A stretch of 64,000 nucleotides of DNA from Paramesorhizobium salinisoli. Lineage in GTDB: Bacteria; Pseudomonadota; Alphaproteobacteria; Rhizobiales; Rhizobiaceae. Every line of letters starts with the position of its first letter. The first letter of the stretch is position 1. A program made the translations under genes and the position numbers. Below are positions 1-9,624 of this stretch, in pieces. The stretch spans positions 1 to 64,000 of the forward strand of contig NZ_QOZG01000011.1 of NCBI RefSeq assembly GCF_003335045.1, read 5' to 3'. The notes below the pieces were generated by a model. The model ran no database searches. It saw only the letters and a program-made list of their open reading frames with translations, and was not told where the DNA came from.

Positions 1-207
1 ATCGGCCTGGTCGAAAACGGTGATGCGCAGCCTGTCGCCGGCATCGAGCATATAGGGCCGGTTGAGCGCCGCATGGAAGGCGGCAGGCGCAGGGTGATAG
101 CTGGAGCATCCGCTGGTGGCAAGAAGCGCCGCGCCGAGAGCAGTCAGGATTATGCGCCCGGAAAATCGCCGAGAAATGTGCTCAGAAACTCGCCCAGAAA
201 CTCGCAT
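1..207 (-). CDS. Polysaccharide export lipoprotein (Wza/OtnA-like), N-terminal part only
   Basis: The gene starts at the ATG complementary to 205-207 and runs off the left edge, leaving 69 codons. After a basic N-terminus comes a hydrophobic stretch (IILTALGAALLATSGC) ending in a lipobox-like TSGC, so the product is probably an outer-membrane lipoprotein. It is followed by YMLDAGDRLRITVFDQAD, which matches the start of the polysaccharide biosynthesis/export domain (Poly_export), normally Y-x-L-x-P/A-G-D-x-L-x-I-x-V. Such proteins form the outer-membrane export channel for exopolysaccharide. It is divergent from the Wzz/GumC-like gene at 590, the usual partner. The -3 residue of the lipobox is Thr rather than Leu, so the lipidation site is slightly uncertain. 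Confidence 0.75.
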   Translation of the reverse strand, partial: MRVSGRVSEHISRRFSGRIILTALGAALLATSGCSSYHPAPAAFHAALNRPYMLDAGDRLRITVFDQAD

Positions 208-318
208 TGTCTGCACCGCTTGAAACCTCTGTCGCTGCGCCCGGCGTTCTTACATCACATAAAACATGATGGTCACCGTCCGACGCGCTTCCCAGCATCC
301 GTTATCGAATGATTAGGG

Positions 319-445
319 TTAATGGGGGGTAAAGATATGTCCTGAAAGGTTTAGTTTTTTGAAAAGCAAGCAGTGCGCGCGGAGCCATTAACCTGCCGCT
401 AATCTCTAATAACAATTGCCTAACAGCAGTTTAACCCGATGGTTA
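319..445. promoter_or_regulatory. Divergent exopolysaccharide promoter region with three CtrA-like half-matching sites
   Basis: The 382-base gap between the two divergent exopolysaccharide genes (208-589) is AT-richer than its surroundings and holds no convincing gene. It has three TTAA-N7-NNNA arrangements: TTAA at 319 with TAAA at 330, TTAA at 388 with CTAA at 399, and TTAA at 431 with GTTA at 442. The cell-cycle regulator CtrA binds TTAA-N7-TTAA in alphaproteobacteria. Each site misses the consensus in its second half, so control by CtrA is only a suggestion. Confidence 0.25.
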
Positions 446-589
446 CCATAAGCGTTTACCCTATGGGGACTACAGCCTCGGCCAAAAAGTCCGGATCGAT
501 TTTGGAAAGCACGATGCGTAGCTTTAAAGAGTTAGAGCGTCTTTTGCGCGGCCCATTGGACGCGCGGCACTCTGGTGTGGAGTAGGTTC

Positions 590-2791
590 ATGTCTGGCGC
601 AGGCTCCGTCGGGAACGATGTCGATATAGATTTGGGCGCTCTTTTCGCCAGCCTCCGGCGCAACGGATTGTTCATCCTGGGCGGCGCGGCGGTTCTTGCT
701 GCGCTTGCTCTCCTGTTCTGCCTGCTGGCGACGCCGGAATACCAGGCAGAAACCCGGATATTGATCGAAACCCGCGAATCCATCTTCACCCGGCCGAATG
801 GCGAGACGGCGGCCGATCGCCCGGTTATCGATCAGGAGGGGGTCAAGAGCCAGGTGGAAGTCCTGACATCCAGCGATCTGCTGAAGAAAGTCGGCGCCAG
901 GCTCAATCTCGCCGACACGGACGAATTCGGCAAACCATCGCTCCTGTCGCGCGGCCTGATTGCTCTCGGGTTGAAGAAGGATCCTTCACAGATTGCCGGC
1001 GACGAAAACATGCTGCGCGAGATGCGCAAGCACCTCCAGGTCTATAATGTTCCCGATTCCCGGGTGATCGTCGTGCAGTTTTCATCCGAGGATCCTTCCT
1101 TGGCGGCAAAGGCCTCCAACGCCATCGCCGACGAATACATCGCCCTCCAGCGCGCCGCCAAGCTGCAGTCGACCGACGATGCCACGGGCTGGCTCGAGCC
1201 GGAGATTGCCGATCTCAGCAAGCGCGTGAAAGATGCGGAGGCCAAGGTCGCCAATTACCGGGCCTCCTCCGATCTCCTGGTCGGCCAGAACGATTCGACC
1301 CTTGCCACCCAGCAACTGTCCGAAACCTCGTCGGAGCTTTCGCGCGTACGCGCCAACAGGGCTGCAAGCGAGGCGAAGGCGGCAAGCATCCGCAGGGCAC
1401 TCGAGACGGGCGCAGCGCTCGACACATTGCCCGATATCGTCTCGTCGGGGCTGATGCAGCGCCTGCGCGAGCGTCAGATCCAGCTCAATGCCCAAATCGC
1501 CGACCTTTCCACGTCGCTTCTGGATGGTCATCCGCGCATCAAGGCCTTGCGCTCGCAACTGGCCGATCTTGACCAGCAGATCCGTGGCGAAGGCCGCAAG
1601 ATCCTCGAAAGTCTCGAAAACGAGGCCTCCGTCGCCAGGATGCGCGAGACCGAGCTGACCCGCGAATTGAACGGTAAGAAAGCGCAGGCTGCACGCGCCG
1701 GCGATGAGGAGGTCGAACTGCGGGCGCTGGAACGCGAAGCCACGGCGCAGCGTGAATTGCTCCAGACCTATCTCACGCGTTATCGCGAAGCGGCATCGCG
1801 CACCGACCGCAACTATCTGCCGGTGGACGCCCGCGTGTTTTCACGCGCCGAAACACCGGCAGAGCCTTATTTCCCGAAGACCTGGCCGATCGTCAGCGCG
1901 ACATTTGTCGCCGGCCTGCTCCTGCTTTCGATCTTCGTGCTGCTGCGGGAGCTGTTCAGCGGCCGCGCCATGCGGCCGGTCGATAATGATCCGCAGGCGC
2001 CGGCAAACGAAATCCAGATGCCGGCGGGCAGGGAGGCTGCGTATGCCTCTTCCGCAGCCGCGCTAGCGGACGAAAAGGCAAGCCCGGTTGCGGAAAATCC
2101 GGCTCGTCCCGCTCCCTCGGCGGAGACGATCCAACAGATCTATGACAGCTACACCACCATCGGCGAGGATGTTCCGGAAAATCCGCACAGCGTTCACACC
2201 GTCGCCTCGCGCCTGATCGAACTTGGCGTATCGCGCGGCCTTGTCGTATCGCCTGAAGGCGACGACGGTTCAGCGGCATCGGTGCATCTGACCCGGGAAC
2301 TGGCCGACAGGAAGCTGCGCTCCATCCTGATCGACATGACCGGGACCGGCGCGATCAGCAGAGCGATGCTCGACGGCAAGACCGCCGCCGGCATCACCGA
2401 TCTTCTTGCCTCGGAAAAACAGTTTACGGAAGTCATCCACAGCGATCATTATTCGGATGCGCATGTCATGCCACTCGGCCTTGCCGATCCCGAACGCGCC
2501 ATGCGCGCCGTCGACAGGCTGCCGATCATACTCGATGCGCTGGAGGCCGCTTATGATATCGTCATCGTCGAATGTGGTCCCTCGACCGCAGACCATGTCA
2601 GGAGGCTGACCAGTTCCGCCACGCAGGTCATTTTGAGCGTGGTCGATCCCGACGACAATGCTGTGGCGCTTTCGGCTCTGGATCTGGATGAAAACGGATT
2701 TGAGGACGTTCTCATCCTCACCGACGCCGATACGATCTTGCCGACACCGCCATCCGGCGAAGGACATCCGGGTCCGCATGCTGCGCTATGA
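590..2791 (+). CDS. Wzz/GumC-type exopolysaccharide chain-length protein with degenerate tyrosine-kinase domain
   Basis: A 733-residue inner-membrane protein that should control exopolysaccharide polymerisation and transport together with the divergent export lipoprotein. The Wzz domain begins near residue 18. A first membrane segment lies at about 25-46 and a second at about 432-453, with a long periplasmic coiled-coil region between them (GNVR-type). A cytoplasmic domain from about 545 has the fold order of a bacterial tyrosine kinase (GLVVSPEGDDGSAASVHLTR, then SILIDMTGTG). Its Walker A region lacks the GK[S/T] lysine and its Walker A' lacks the expected aspartates, so it is probably catalytically dead. 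The start at 590 is preferred over a GTG at 575 because GGAG lies seven bases upstream of it. The stop overlaps the convergent next gene by six bases. Confidence 0.85.
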   Translation: MSGAGSVGNDVDIDLGALFASLRRNGLFILGGAAVLAALALLFCLLATPEYQAETRILIETRESIFTRPNGETAADRPVIDQEGVKSQVEVLTSSDLLKKVGARLNLADTDEFGKPSLLSRGLIALGLKKDPSQIAGDENMLREMRKHLQVYNVPDSRVIVVQFSSEDPSLAAKASNAIADEYIALQRAAKLQSTDDATGWLEPEIADLSKRVKDAEAKVANYRASSDLLVGQNDSTLATQQLSETSSELSRVRANRAASEAKAASIRRALETGAALDTLPDIVSSGLMQRLRERQIQLNAQIADLSTSLLDGHPRIKALRSQLADLDQQIRGEGRKILESLENEASVARMRETELTRELNGKKAQAARAGDEEVELRALEREATAQRELLQTYLTRYREAASRTDRNYLPVDARVFSRAETPAEPYFPKTWPIVSATFVAGLLLLSIFVLLRELFSGRAMRPVDNDPQAPANEIQMPAGREAAYASSAAALADEKASPVAENPARPAPSAETIQQIYDSYTTIGEDVPENPHSVHTVASRLIELGVSRGLVVSPEGDDGSAASVHLTRELADRKLRSILIDMTGTGAISRAMLDGKTAAGITDLLASEKQFTEVIHSDHYSDAHVMPLGLADPERAMRAVDRLPIILDALEAAYDIVIVECGPSTADHVRRLTSSATQVILSVVDPDDNAVALSALDLDENGFEDVLILTDADTILPTPPSGEGHPGPHAAL

Positions 2792-3925
2792 GTGCTGCGG
2801 GCCTCCGGCGCGCAGGCCGCGCAGTTTCTTGGCCACGGCCCAGATCCGGGCGTTCTTCTTGATCGCTGTCGCGACAGCGTTCCGCGCCCGAAATGCGACG
2901 GCGTAAGCGCGGCCCCTCAGCGTAAAACCGGTCATGCTGTCATAGAGCGGCTGTTCGATATCGCACCAGTCGCGCTTGTAGGGTTCGTCGCCGATGCCGA
3001 AACTGTATATGGCGACGCTTTCCCGGCACGCTTGCATGATGTCTTCGAAGAAGAGGAACTCGCCCGGGCTGGCCGAAACGAGATCGTCCTCAGCGATGCC
3101 GCCGAATTCTACCGTCAGATCGCCCATCCAGTAGGATTTTCCAATGATGGCGCGCGAGATGCCGGCCACTTCGAGCGCCTTTATCTGGAAACTGTCGGGT
3201 TTCTTGCCCGCCGCCTCCCCAAACAAGGAACGGAAAAATTCACGCACGCCCGCATCGGCAAACACGTCGGTGACGCCGGTTCGCGCGAAGCGCTCGGCCT
3301 TCACCGCGAAAAACCGGTCGAGCATTGCGATGGCCTCTGCTGAAGATGAAGCCGTGACGATCCGGTAACCGCCCGCCTCTTCGTAGCGGCGCGCATGCTG
3401 GCGATGCTTCTTGCGCTTGCGCTTGGCGTTGCTGCGGTCCAGAACGGCATCGAAGCCGCACGAAAGGGAGGCGGCAAGCACGGGATTTGGATTACCGGAT
3501 TTGCCGATATGCAGGAGGGGATTGCTCAACCCGTCGAGAACATCGACCTGCCTTGCCAGAAGCAGCGCATCGATATCCGGCCGTGCCTTGTGGATGGCGT
3601 GCGCCAGTTCCCGAATATCGCTCCGGCCGATCCTTCCGGCGTGATCACGGGCCAGGACGGGGAAATTGCAATTGGCATGGGTGCCGCCGGGAAACCGCGC
3701 CAGCCGGATCGAACCCGACTTCACCACCTCGAGCGGAAGCAGCAGCACCGGCGTTTCCCCGTTGAAAAGCGCCGCGACAAGGCAATCCGCATTGGCGTGG
3801 GCATGCCAGTTACGCACCCACGCGACCGATTGGGGGAGACCGGCGACAAGATGATCGGGCGCATCCAGCAGGGGGAGAGCCGTGCTCATGTCGCCGAGGA
3901 TACGAGGCGATAGGCTACCGGTCAT
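2786..3925 (-). CDS. CelD/BcsL-like GNAT acetyltransferase for exopolysaccharide
   Basis: A 379-residue protein of the BioF2-like/CelD acetyltransferase group, which is linked to cellulose and exopolysaccharide modification. The N-terminal half is divergent. The central and C-terminal part holds a basic segment (SNAKRKRKKHRQHARRYEE) and a GNAT-like half running to a typical CelD end with FGIGDEPYKRDWCD. That last motif, near residue 325, is characteristic of the family. The ATG at 3925 has GGAAGGG at good spacing; an in-frame TTG lies at 3940. It is convergent with the Wzz/GumC-like gene and the two stops overlap by six bases, supporting a role in the same polysaccharide locus. The substrate cannot be read from the sequence. 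Confidence 0.75.
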   Translation of the reverse strand: MTGSLSPRILGDMSTALPLLDAPDHLVAGLPQSVAWVRNWHAHANADCLVAALFNGETPVLLLPLEVVKSGSIRLARFPGGTHANCNFPVLARDHAGRIGRSDIRELAHAIHKARPDIDALLLARQVDVLDGLSNPLLHIGKSGNPNPVLAASLSCGFDAVLDRSNAKRKRKKHRQHARRYEEAGGYRIVTASSSAEAIAMLDRFFAVKAERFARTGVTDVFADAGVREFFRSLFGEAAGKKPDSFQIKALEVAGISRAIIGKSYWMGDLTVEFGGIAEDDLVSASPGEFLFFEDIMQACRESVAIYSFGIGDEPYKRDWCDIEQPLYDSMTGFTLRGRAYAVAFRARNAVATAIKKNARIWAVAKKLRGLRAGGPQHS

Positions 3926-3998
3926 TTCGCACCCTTCCAATTGTCCGCCGAACGCGATTCATAAAAGCAATTGGTGAAGGAATGATCGACGGTTTTGC

Positions 3999-4223
3999 TC
4001 AGCCGTTTTTCTCACGCGGCGGCTTTTCCATCCACCAGATGATCCACATCGCCGGGAGAATCCAGAGAATACCGGTAAACAGAAAATAGAGGAGATGCAC
4101 CCAGCCGCTCGATTGTCCGAGATGGGCGACCGCTATGATCGTGGCGAGCAGCGCATAGATCGTCACAAGCGCCACGAGCAAAAAGGTTCCGATCAGTTTT
4201 TTCAGCCTTACCGGCATCGGCAT
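3999..4223 (-). CDS. DUF2842 family small membrane protein
   Basis: A 74-residue protein with a short basic N-terminus (MPMPVRLKKLIG) and two hydrophobic segments at about 10-32 and 42-64. It ends in a charged tail (EKPPREKNG). The pattern, including WILPAMWIIWWM, matches the DUF2842 family, which is often found next to heme A synthase genes in Rhizobiales, as here. The function is unknown; the neighbourhood hints at cytochrome oxidase biogenesis. Confidence 0.7.
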   Translation of the reverse strand: MPMPVRLKKLIGTFLLVALVTIYALLATIIAVAHLGQSSGWVHLLYFLFTGILWILPAMWIIWWMEKPPREKNG

Positions 4224-4357
4224 CTCACTTTCATTTCGCGCTTTCCTAGCGTTTCATGGATGAAAGGAAAAGGGGGAAAGCGGACCAGCGGGAACGCGAC
4301 GGCGTGTCGCGTAGTGTCTTCTTGTAATGACGGCTGCGATGCGGCACCTATCCGCCC

Positions 4358-4413
4358 TTAGAGCATGGTCCTGAAAAGTTGTAGACTTTTCGGACAAGAT
4401 CATGTGGCTAAAA
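4358..4413 (+). repeat. Intergenic hairpin repeat, copy 1 (AGCATG...GATCATG family)
   Basis: This copy reads GAGCATGGTC, then a stem-loop CTGAAAAG-TTGTAGA-CTTTTCGG, then ACAAGATCATGTGG and an A-rich tail. Related copies lie at 27382-27443, 63237-63301 and 63296-63366, each directly upstream of a plus-strand gene. It resembles the dispersed palindromic elements widespread in Rhizobiales intergenic DNA. Confidence 0.75.
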
Positions 4414-4435
4414 AAGAATGCATGGAGTGATCGGC

Positions 4436-5506
4436 ATGACGGCAACGGCACTGGGCGGCAAACTTGTCTCGATGACGGGGCAGGAGACACGCAACCGGCG
4501 CGCGGTGCGCTATTGGCTCTATGCCGTGTTCCTCGTCCTCATCGCCATCGTCATGGTCGGCGGCGCGACGCGCATGACCGGCTCTGGCCTCTCCATCACC
4601 GAATGGAAGCCGATCCACGGCGTCATTCCTCCGCTGAACCATGCCGAATGGATCGAGGAATTCGAGAAATACAAGCAGATCCCGCAATATGAGCAGATCA
4701 ACAAGGGAATGAGCCTTGGCGAATTCAAGGGCATTTTCTGGTGGGAATGGGCGCATCGCTTCCTGGCGCGGGGCGTCGGGTTCCTCGTGGCCATCCCGCT
4801 CGCCTTCTTCTGGCTCACCGGACGGCTGGAACGCGGGCTGAAGCCGCGCCTCCTCGGCATATTGGCGCTTGGCGGCCTGCAAGGCGCAATCGGCTGGTGG
4901 ATGGTCGCTTCCGGCTTGAGCGAACGTGTCAGCGTCAGCCAGTACCGGCTGGCCACGCATCTGACGCTCGCCTGCGTCATCATAACCGCTGTGCTCTATG
5001 TGGCGCGCGGGCTGGCGACATATACCGCAAGGCCGGCCGAACGCGGCATCACGCGCTTTGCCGGATGGCTGGTGTTCGCCGTTCTGGTGCAGATCTATCT
5101 CGGCGGTCTGGTGGCAGGCCTCCACGCGGGCCTCACCTACAACACCTGGCCGCTGATGGACGGCGCCGTCATCCCGTCCGACCTGTTCATCCAGTCGCCC
5201 TGGTGGCGCAACCTCTTCGAGAACCCGAAGACAGTGCAGTTCGTGCACCGCATGTTTGCCTATACCATCCTGGTTCTGGCGGTGCTTCACGCCGTTCAGG
5301 CCTGGCGGGACGCCCCGGGTACCACCCATGCGCGCCGCGCGGTTTTGCTGGTGGGGCTGATCCTTGTGCAGGCGGCCATCGGCGTCGCCACGCTTCTGGC
5401 GAGCGTGCCGATCCACTGGGGCCTGACGCATCAGGCCTTCGCGCTGGTGGTCCTCGCCTTCGCCGTGGCGCATTGGCGCGCCTGCAAGGGCGCTTACGCG
5501 GGATAG
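4436..5506 (+). CDS. ctaA: Heme A synthase (COX15/CtaA)
   Basis: A 356-residue integral membrane enzyme that oxidises the C8 methyl group of heme O to give heme A for aa3-type cytochrome oxidase. About eight membrane segments are visible. Family signatures include [19 protein letters not shown] near the N-terminus and the conserved heme-ligand histidines in WEWAHR, LATHLT, QFVHRM and GLTHQA. The ATG at 4436 has GGAG eight bases upstream; the in-frame ATG at 4418 has no ribosome site and lies at the edge of the upstream hairpin repeat. It ends overlapping the convergent kinase-like gene by 13 bases. Length and motifs match type 2 alphaproteobacterial CtaA. Confidence 0.95.
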   Translation: MTATALGGKLVSMTGQETRNRRAVRYWLYAVFLVLIAIVMVGGATRMTGSGLSITEWKPIHGVIPPLNHAEWIEEFEKYKQIPQYEQINKGMSLGEFKGIFWWEWAHRFLARGVGFLVAIPLAFFWLTGRLERGLKPRLLGILALGGLQGAIGWWMVASGLSERVSVSQYRLATHLTLACVIITAVLYVARGLATYTARPAERGITRFAGWLVFAVLVQIYLGGLVAGLHAGLTYNTWPLMDGAVIPSDLFIQSPWWRNLFENPKTVQFVHRMFAYTILVLAVLHAVQAWRDAPGTTHARRAVLLVGLILVQAAIGVATLLASVPIHWGLTHQAFALVVLAFAVAHWRACKGAYAG

Positions 5507-6327
5507 GCAGAAAGGCGCAGTTCTCTGAGTGCTGCGGCGATCTTCAACTCACGTGTCTCATCCCCATCATTGCCGTCTTCGCGGTGCCATGCGGCGGAAA
5601 GGCAGCCATAGGCGAAGGCATAGTCGAGGATGAACGCCGGATGCCGGTCGATGATGGGCGCGAAGTGCTCCGCCATGCTCCTGGCCCGCGCGAGATCAAG
5701 GCAGAGATCGTCCCGGTCGAGCGGATTGTAGAAGATATTGGCCACATCGAACGCCGCATCACCTACGAGACCGTGTGGATCGATCGCCAGCCAGCCGCGC
5801 GGGCTCTCGATGATGTTCTCGTGGTGGATGTCGCCATGCAGCGGGATCGGCGTGTGCGGTGTGGCGAGCAGTTGCTTGGCGAGTGACGTGGCTTCCGCAT
5901 AGAGCGGGCTTTCGCCGGCCACCGCGAACAGCCCGGAAAAATGCCTGTCCAACGGTTGTAAATCGGCAGGGATAGGCGAGGGGGCGGGCGTGTGCAATGC
6001 GGCAATCACCTGCCCGAAAATGTCGAGACATTCCGCGTCCTTGCCCTTGTCCAGATGCTTTTCAAGATGATGGCTGCCCGCATATTCGAGCAGCATCGCG
6101 GTGCCCTGAAGATCGTAGAGCCGAGCCGCGCCGTGGCCGTCCCGCCAGCGAAGATAATGCGCCCCGCGCATCTCCTCCATTCCGGCGGGCTTCAGCTTCT
6201 TGACGACCAGCGGCGTGCCCGGATGTTTCCCGCTCTCTACCTTCCAGACATGGCTCGAATGCGTGTCCGCCAACGGCTCGAACGAGCCGATATTCCATTC
6301 AGCGGGAAATACCGGCGTTGCGTCCAT
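5494..6327 (-). CDS. Aminoglycoside/hydroxyurea-phosphotransferase-like kinase
   Basis: A 277-residue protein of the APH(6)/hydroxyurea resistance kinase family (PF04655 type). HGDIHHENI is the Brenner-type catalytic loop, followed by [23 protein letters not shown], which carries the metal-binding aspartate. VVKKLKP supplies the ATP-binding lysine. Its true substrate may be a small sugar or aminoglycoside; chromosomal copies need not confer resistance. The start ATG at 6327 shares one base with the argC stop, so it is translationally coupled to argC; a TTG lies one codon upstream. Confidence 0.8.
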   Translation of the reverse strand: MDATPVFPAEWNIGSFEPLADTHSSHVWKVESGKHPGTPLVVKKLKPAGMEEMRGAHYLRWRDGHGAARLYDLQGTAMLLEYAGSHHLEKHLDKGKDAECLDIFGQVIAALHTPAPSPIPADLQPLDRHFSGLFAVAGESPLYAEATSLAKQLLATPHTPIPLHGDIHHENIIESPRGWLAIDPHGLVGDAAFDVANIFYNPLDRDDLCLDLARARSMAEHFAPIIDRHPAFILDYAFAYGCLSAAWHREDGNDGDETRELKIAAALRELRLSAYPA

Positions 6328-7262
6328 CAAGCCTTTCCGAGCATCAGGTTCATGTTCTGGACGGCGGCGCCCGAGGCGCCTTTGCCGAGATTGTCGAGCA
6401 GCGCGACAAGATTGACCTGTCCATCGCCTTCCGTGCCGAAGACATAGAGCTTCATGCGATCGCTGCCCGCCAGTTCTTCGGCATCGACGCGAGGAAGCTT
6501 GGCGCTCTCCGCCAGCGGCACCACCTCCACGATATCTTGGCCGGCATAATGTTCGGTCAGGACCGCATGCAGCTTTTCGAGCGACGCCGGGCCGTCGAGG
6601 CCGCCGAGGAACAGCGGCACCTGCACAATCATGCCCTGCGGGAAGCGGCCGACGCTGGGGCTGAAGATCGGGCGGCGGTCGAGCCGGCCGTGCATCTCCA
6701 GTTCCGCAACGTGCTTGTGGCGCAGCGGCAGGCCGTAGAGGAAATTGTTCGCCGCCAGATGATCCGCGTGGTTCTTGTCTTCCATCTGCGCAATCATCTG
6801 CTTGCCGCCGCCGGTATAGCCGGAGACGGCGTTGACGCTGACGGGATAGTCGGCGGGAAGCAGGCCCGCATCGCGCAACGGGCGGACGAGCGCGATGGCG
6901 CCCGTGGGATAACAGCCGGGATTGGAGACAAGGCGCGCTTCGGCGATCCGCCCGCGTTGTCCCTTGGCGAGTTCCGCAAAACCATAAGCCCAGTCCGGAT
7001 GGACGCGATGCGCCGTCGATGTATCGATGATGCGTGTCGCATTATGCCCTTCGAGCAGCGATACGGCTTCGCGCGAGGCATCGTCCGGCAGGCAGAGGAT
7101 GGCGATATCAGCGGCGCGCAAATAATCGGCGCGCATGTCCTTGTTGCGCCGCTCGGCCTCGGGGATCGACAGCACGTCGAGATCGTCGCGGGCCGCAAGC
7201 CGTGTCCTGATCTGCAGGCCCGTGGTGCCGTGTTCGCCATCAATGAAGATCTTCGGTTTCAT
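6327..7262 (-). CDS. argC: N-acetyl-gamma-glutamyl-phosphate reductase, short type
   Basis: The third enzyme of arginine biosynthesis: it reduces N-acetylglutamyl phosphate to the semialdehyde with NADPH. At 311 residues it is the short (type 2) ArgC. The nucleotide-binding start is [13 protein letters not shown], the catalytic cysteine lies in [13 protein letters not shown], and [11 protein letters not shown] is a typical downstream motif. It heads a minus-strand pair with the kinase-like gene. The agmatinase gene ends 89 bases upstream of its start on the same strand. Confidence 0.95.
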   Translation of the reverse strand: MKPKIFIDGEHGTTGLQIRTRLAARDDLDVLSIPEAERRNKDMRADYLRAADIAILCLPDDASREAVSLLEGHNATRIIDTSTAHRVHPDWAYGFAELAKGQRGRIAEARLVSNPGCYPTGAIALVRPLRDAGLLPADYPVSVNAVSGYTGGGKQMIAQMEDKNHADHLAANNFLYGLPLRHKHVAELEMHGRLDRRPIFSPSVGRFPQGMIVQVPLFLGGLDGPASLEKLHAVLTEHYAGQDIVEVVPLAESAKLPRVDAEELAGSDRMKLYVFGTEGDGQVNLVALLDNLGKGASGAAVQNMNLMLGKA

Positions 7263-7351
7263 TGTCTTTTGCCTTTAGTCCATATTTTTCAAAATGATGC
7301 GGAAATGTTTGGATTCAGTTTCCCAAGCGCTTGAATCGATGCTCGAGGGCT

Positions 7352-8302
7352 TCATCGTCGCGCTTTTTTCTCCGCAAGCAGACCCAGATAGTACATGGCG
7401 ATCGTCGCCCCTGCGATTGCCGTTATATCGGCATGATCATAGGCGGGCGCAATCTCGACGACATCGGCGCCGACCACGTCAAGGTCGCCTAGCTGGCGCA
7501 GCACCGACAATATCTTGGCCGAGGAGGGCCCTCCGGCAACAGGCGTGCCCGTGCCCGGCGCATAGGCGGGGTCGAGGCAGTCGATGTCGAAGGTCAGATA
7601 GACCTTGCGTCCGGCGGTCCGCTGGCGAATCGCCTCGGCTATCGCAGCAGCCGACATGTCCTCGACCTCATGACCGTGGATAAGCTTGATGCCGCAATCC
7701 TCGGGCGCATGGGTACGGATGCCGATCTGGATCGAATGGGCGGGATCGATCACGCCGTCCCTCGCGGCGCGACCAACGAAAGAGCCGTGATCAATGCGCT
7801 TGCCATCGTCAAACCAGGTATCCTGATGCGCATCGAACTGCACCAGCGCCAGCGGCCCGTATTTGGCTGCATGCGCCCTGAGCAATGGCCAGGTGACGAA
7901 ATGATCGCCGCCGAGCGACAGCAGGAACGCATCCGATTTCAGGATCTTCGCCGCTTCCCGCTCGATCGTCGCGGGCGTCTTCTGGTGATTACCGTAATCG
8001 AGCAGGCAATCGCCATAATCGGTCACTGCCAGATCGGCGAAAAGATCGCGGCTGAAGGGATATTGCGGGTCATTATCGAAAATGGCGGACGCCCGCCGAA
8101 TCGCCTGCGGCCCGAACCGCGCGCCGGGCCGATTGGACACCGCCGCATCGAAGGGAATGCCCCACACGACCGCATCAGCGCCCGTCAGGTTCTTGGTATA
8201 GCGCCGCCGCATGAACGACAACGCCCCCGCATAGGTCGGGTCCGTTGCGGCGCCGGTAAGGCTGCGGGCGGTAAAGGCGTGATCGATGGATTTCGGCGGC
8301 AT
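7352..8302 (-). CDS. speB: Agmatinase (ureohydrolase family)
   Basis: A 316-residue ureohydrolase expected to hydrolyse agmatine to putrescine and urea using two manganese ions. The metal-binding motifs are all present: LGGDHF, QFDAHQDTW and FDIDCLDPAYAPGTGTP. The second usually reads DAHTD; here Gln replaces Thr, which is tolerated. It lies on the same strand as argC and upstream of it, placing polyamine and arginine metabolism together. Related guanidinobutyrase or other ureohydrolase activities cannot be excluded. Confidence 0.85.
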   Translation of the reverse strand: MPPKSIDHAFTARSLTGAATDPTYAGALSFMRRRYTKNLTGADAVVWGIPFDAAVSNRPGARFGPQAIRRASAIFDNDPQYPFSRDLFADLAVTDYGDCLLDYGNHQKTPATIEREAAKILKSDAFLLSLGGDHFVTWPLLRAHAAKYGPLALVQFDAHQDTWFDDGKRIDHGSFVGRAARDGVIDPAHSIQIGIRTHAPEDCGIKLIHGHEVEDMSAAAIAEAIRQRTAGRKVYLTFDIDCLDPAYAPGTGTPVAGGPSSAKILSVLRQLGDLDVVGADVVEIAPAYDHADITAIAGATIAMYYLGLLAEKKARR

Positions 8303-8406
8303 GGGAGTCTTCCTCGAGTCTTAAACGCTGGCAGGACAGAGGGGGGCGAATACCACAATGGTTTCATTCAAAAAGCTTTGGACTGCATACCGTATTCACA
8401 CGCAAC

Positions 8407-8434
8407 AAAAAAGCGGACCCGAAGGCCCGCTTTT
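8407..8434 (-). terminator. Rho-independent terminator of the rplM-rpsI operon
   Basis: Read on the minus strand there is a hairpin GCGGGCC-TTCG-GGTCCGC followed by TTTTTTG, 24 bases after the rpsI stop. The loop is the stable TTCG tetraloop. The plus-strand reading also ends in four T, so it may act weakly in both directions. Confidence 0.85.
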
Positions 8435-8457
8435 CCAACTCCGTTCTGAAACGCCGA

Positions 8458-8943
8458 TTAGCGCTTGGAGAACTGGAACGAACGACGGGCCTTCGCCTTG
8501 CCGTACTTCTTTCGCTCGACCACGCGGCTGTCGCGGGTCAGGAAGCCACCCTTCTTGAGAACCGCGCGCAAGGCGGGCTCGTAATAGGTCAGCGCCTTGG
8601 AGATGCCGTGACGCACTGCGCCGGCCTGGCCGGAGAGGCCGCCGCCTGCAACGGTGGCAATCACGTCATACTGACCTGCGCGATTGGCCGCGATGACCGG
8701 CTGCTGCAGGATCATCTGCAGCACCGGGCGTGCGAAATACGCGCCGAATTCCTTGTCGTTGACGATGATCTTGCCCGAGCCGGGCTTGATCCAGACGCGG
8801 GCGACCGCATCCTTGCGCTTGCCGGTCGCATAGGCGCGGCCATGGGCGTCGAGCTTCTGGACGTGAACCGGTGCGGCTGCTTCGGCCTTCGCAGTGCCTG
8901 CGACATTGCCGAGTTCTTCGAGCGAGTTGAGCTGCTCAGCCAT
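8458..8943 (-). CDS. rpsI: 30S ribosomal protein uS9
   Basis: A 161-residue ribosomal protein uS9. The alphaproteobacterial N-terminal extension is followed by the conserved core with [20 protein letters not shown], and the C-terminus has the family hallmark ending in Arg (RRSFQFSKR) that contacts P-site tRNA. It is directly downstream of rplM with a two-base gap, the usual rplM-rpsI operon, and is followed by a clear terminator. Confidence 0.97.
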   Translation of the reverse strand: MAEQLNSLEELGNVAGTAKAEAAAPVHVQKLDAHGRAYATGKRKDAVARVWIKPGSGKIIVNDKEFGAYFARPVLQMILQQPVIAANRAGQYDVIATVAGGGLSGQAGAVRHGISKALTYYEPALRAVLKKGGFLTRDSRVVERKKYGKAKARRSFQFSKR

Positions 8944-8945
8944 GA

Positions 8946-9410
8946 TTATGCGATCCTTTTGTTCTTGCGGTTCAGCGAGCCGATATCGAGGACTTCAGGC
9001 TGCTGAGCTTCGTGCGGATGCTCGGCGCCGGCATAGACACGCAGGTTCTTCATCTGGCGGCGGCCGAGAGGTCCGCGCGGAATCATGCGCTCAATGGCCT
9101 TTTCGACGACGCGCTCCGGGAAACGGCCTTCGAGGATCTGGCGCGCAGTGCGCTCCTTGATGCCGCCGGGATAGCCGGTATGCCAGTAATAAACCTTGTC
9201 GGTGAACTTCTTGCCGGTCAGGGCGATCTTGCCTGCATTGATGATGATGACATTGTCGCCATCATCGACATGCGGGGTGAAGGTGACTTTATGCTTGCCG
9301 CGCAGGCGATTGGCGACGATCGAGGCGAGACGGCCGACGACGAGACCCTCGGCGTCGATCAGCACCCACTTCTTCACCACTTCTGCCGGCTTCTGGGAGA
9401 AGGTTGTCAT
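8946..9410 (-). CDS. rplM: 50S ribosomal protein uL13
   Basis: A 154-residue ribosomal protein uL13. Visible motifs are [29 protein letters not shown] and the C-terminal [16 protein letters not shown]. The start is the ATG at 9410, with AAGGA a few bases upstream; the frame stays open upstream to 9563 but that part has no family match and overlaps the promoter. It is the first gene of the rplM-rpsI operon. Confidence 0.97.
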   Translation of the reverse strand: MTTFSQKPAEVVKKWVLIDAEGLVVGRLASIVANRLRGKHKVTFTPHVDDGDNVIIINAGKIALTGKKFTDKVYYWHTGYPGGIKERTARQILEGRFPERVVEKAIERMIPRGPLGRRQMKNLRVYAGAEHPHEAQQPEVLDIGSLNRKNKRIA

Positions 9411-9534
9411 GAATTTGATCCTTGAATATCCTTCACTGGGAAGGCATTTTTTGTTGCTTGCGTTGTTCCTCGGCCAAAGCCGTGGGGGAACAACAAAGGA
9501 TGCGCAAAGCCGAAACTTTCCGCATCCGTGCGGC

Positions 9535-9563
9535 CAGATACACGCATGTCGGCATTGCGTCAA
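9535..9563 (-). promoter_or_regulatory. Probable sigma-70 promoter of rplM-rpsI
   Basis: On the minus strand TTGACG (9558-9563) is separated by 17 bases from TATCTG (9535-9540). It lies 125 bases upstream of the rplM start, which fits a ribosomal protein leader. Confidence 0.6.
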
Positions 9564-9624
9564 GCGCTTATTTACAAGGGTGCGTGAAATAAATCAATGA
9601 AAACAATGTGTTGGAAATTTGGTA

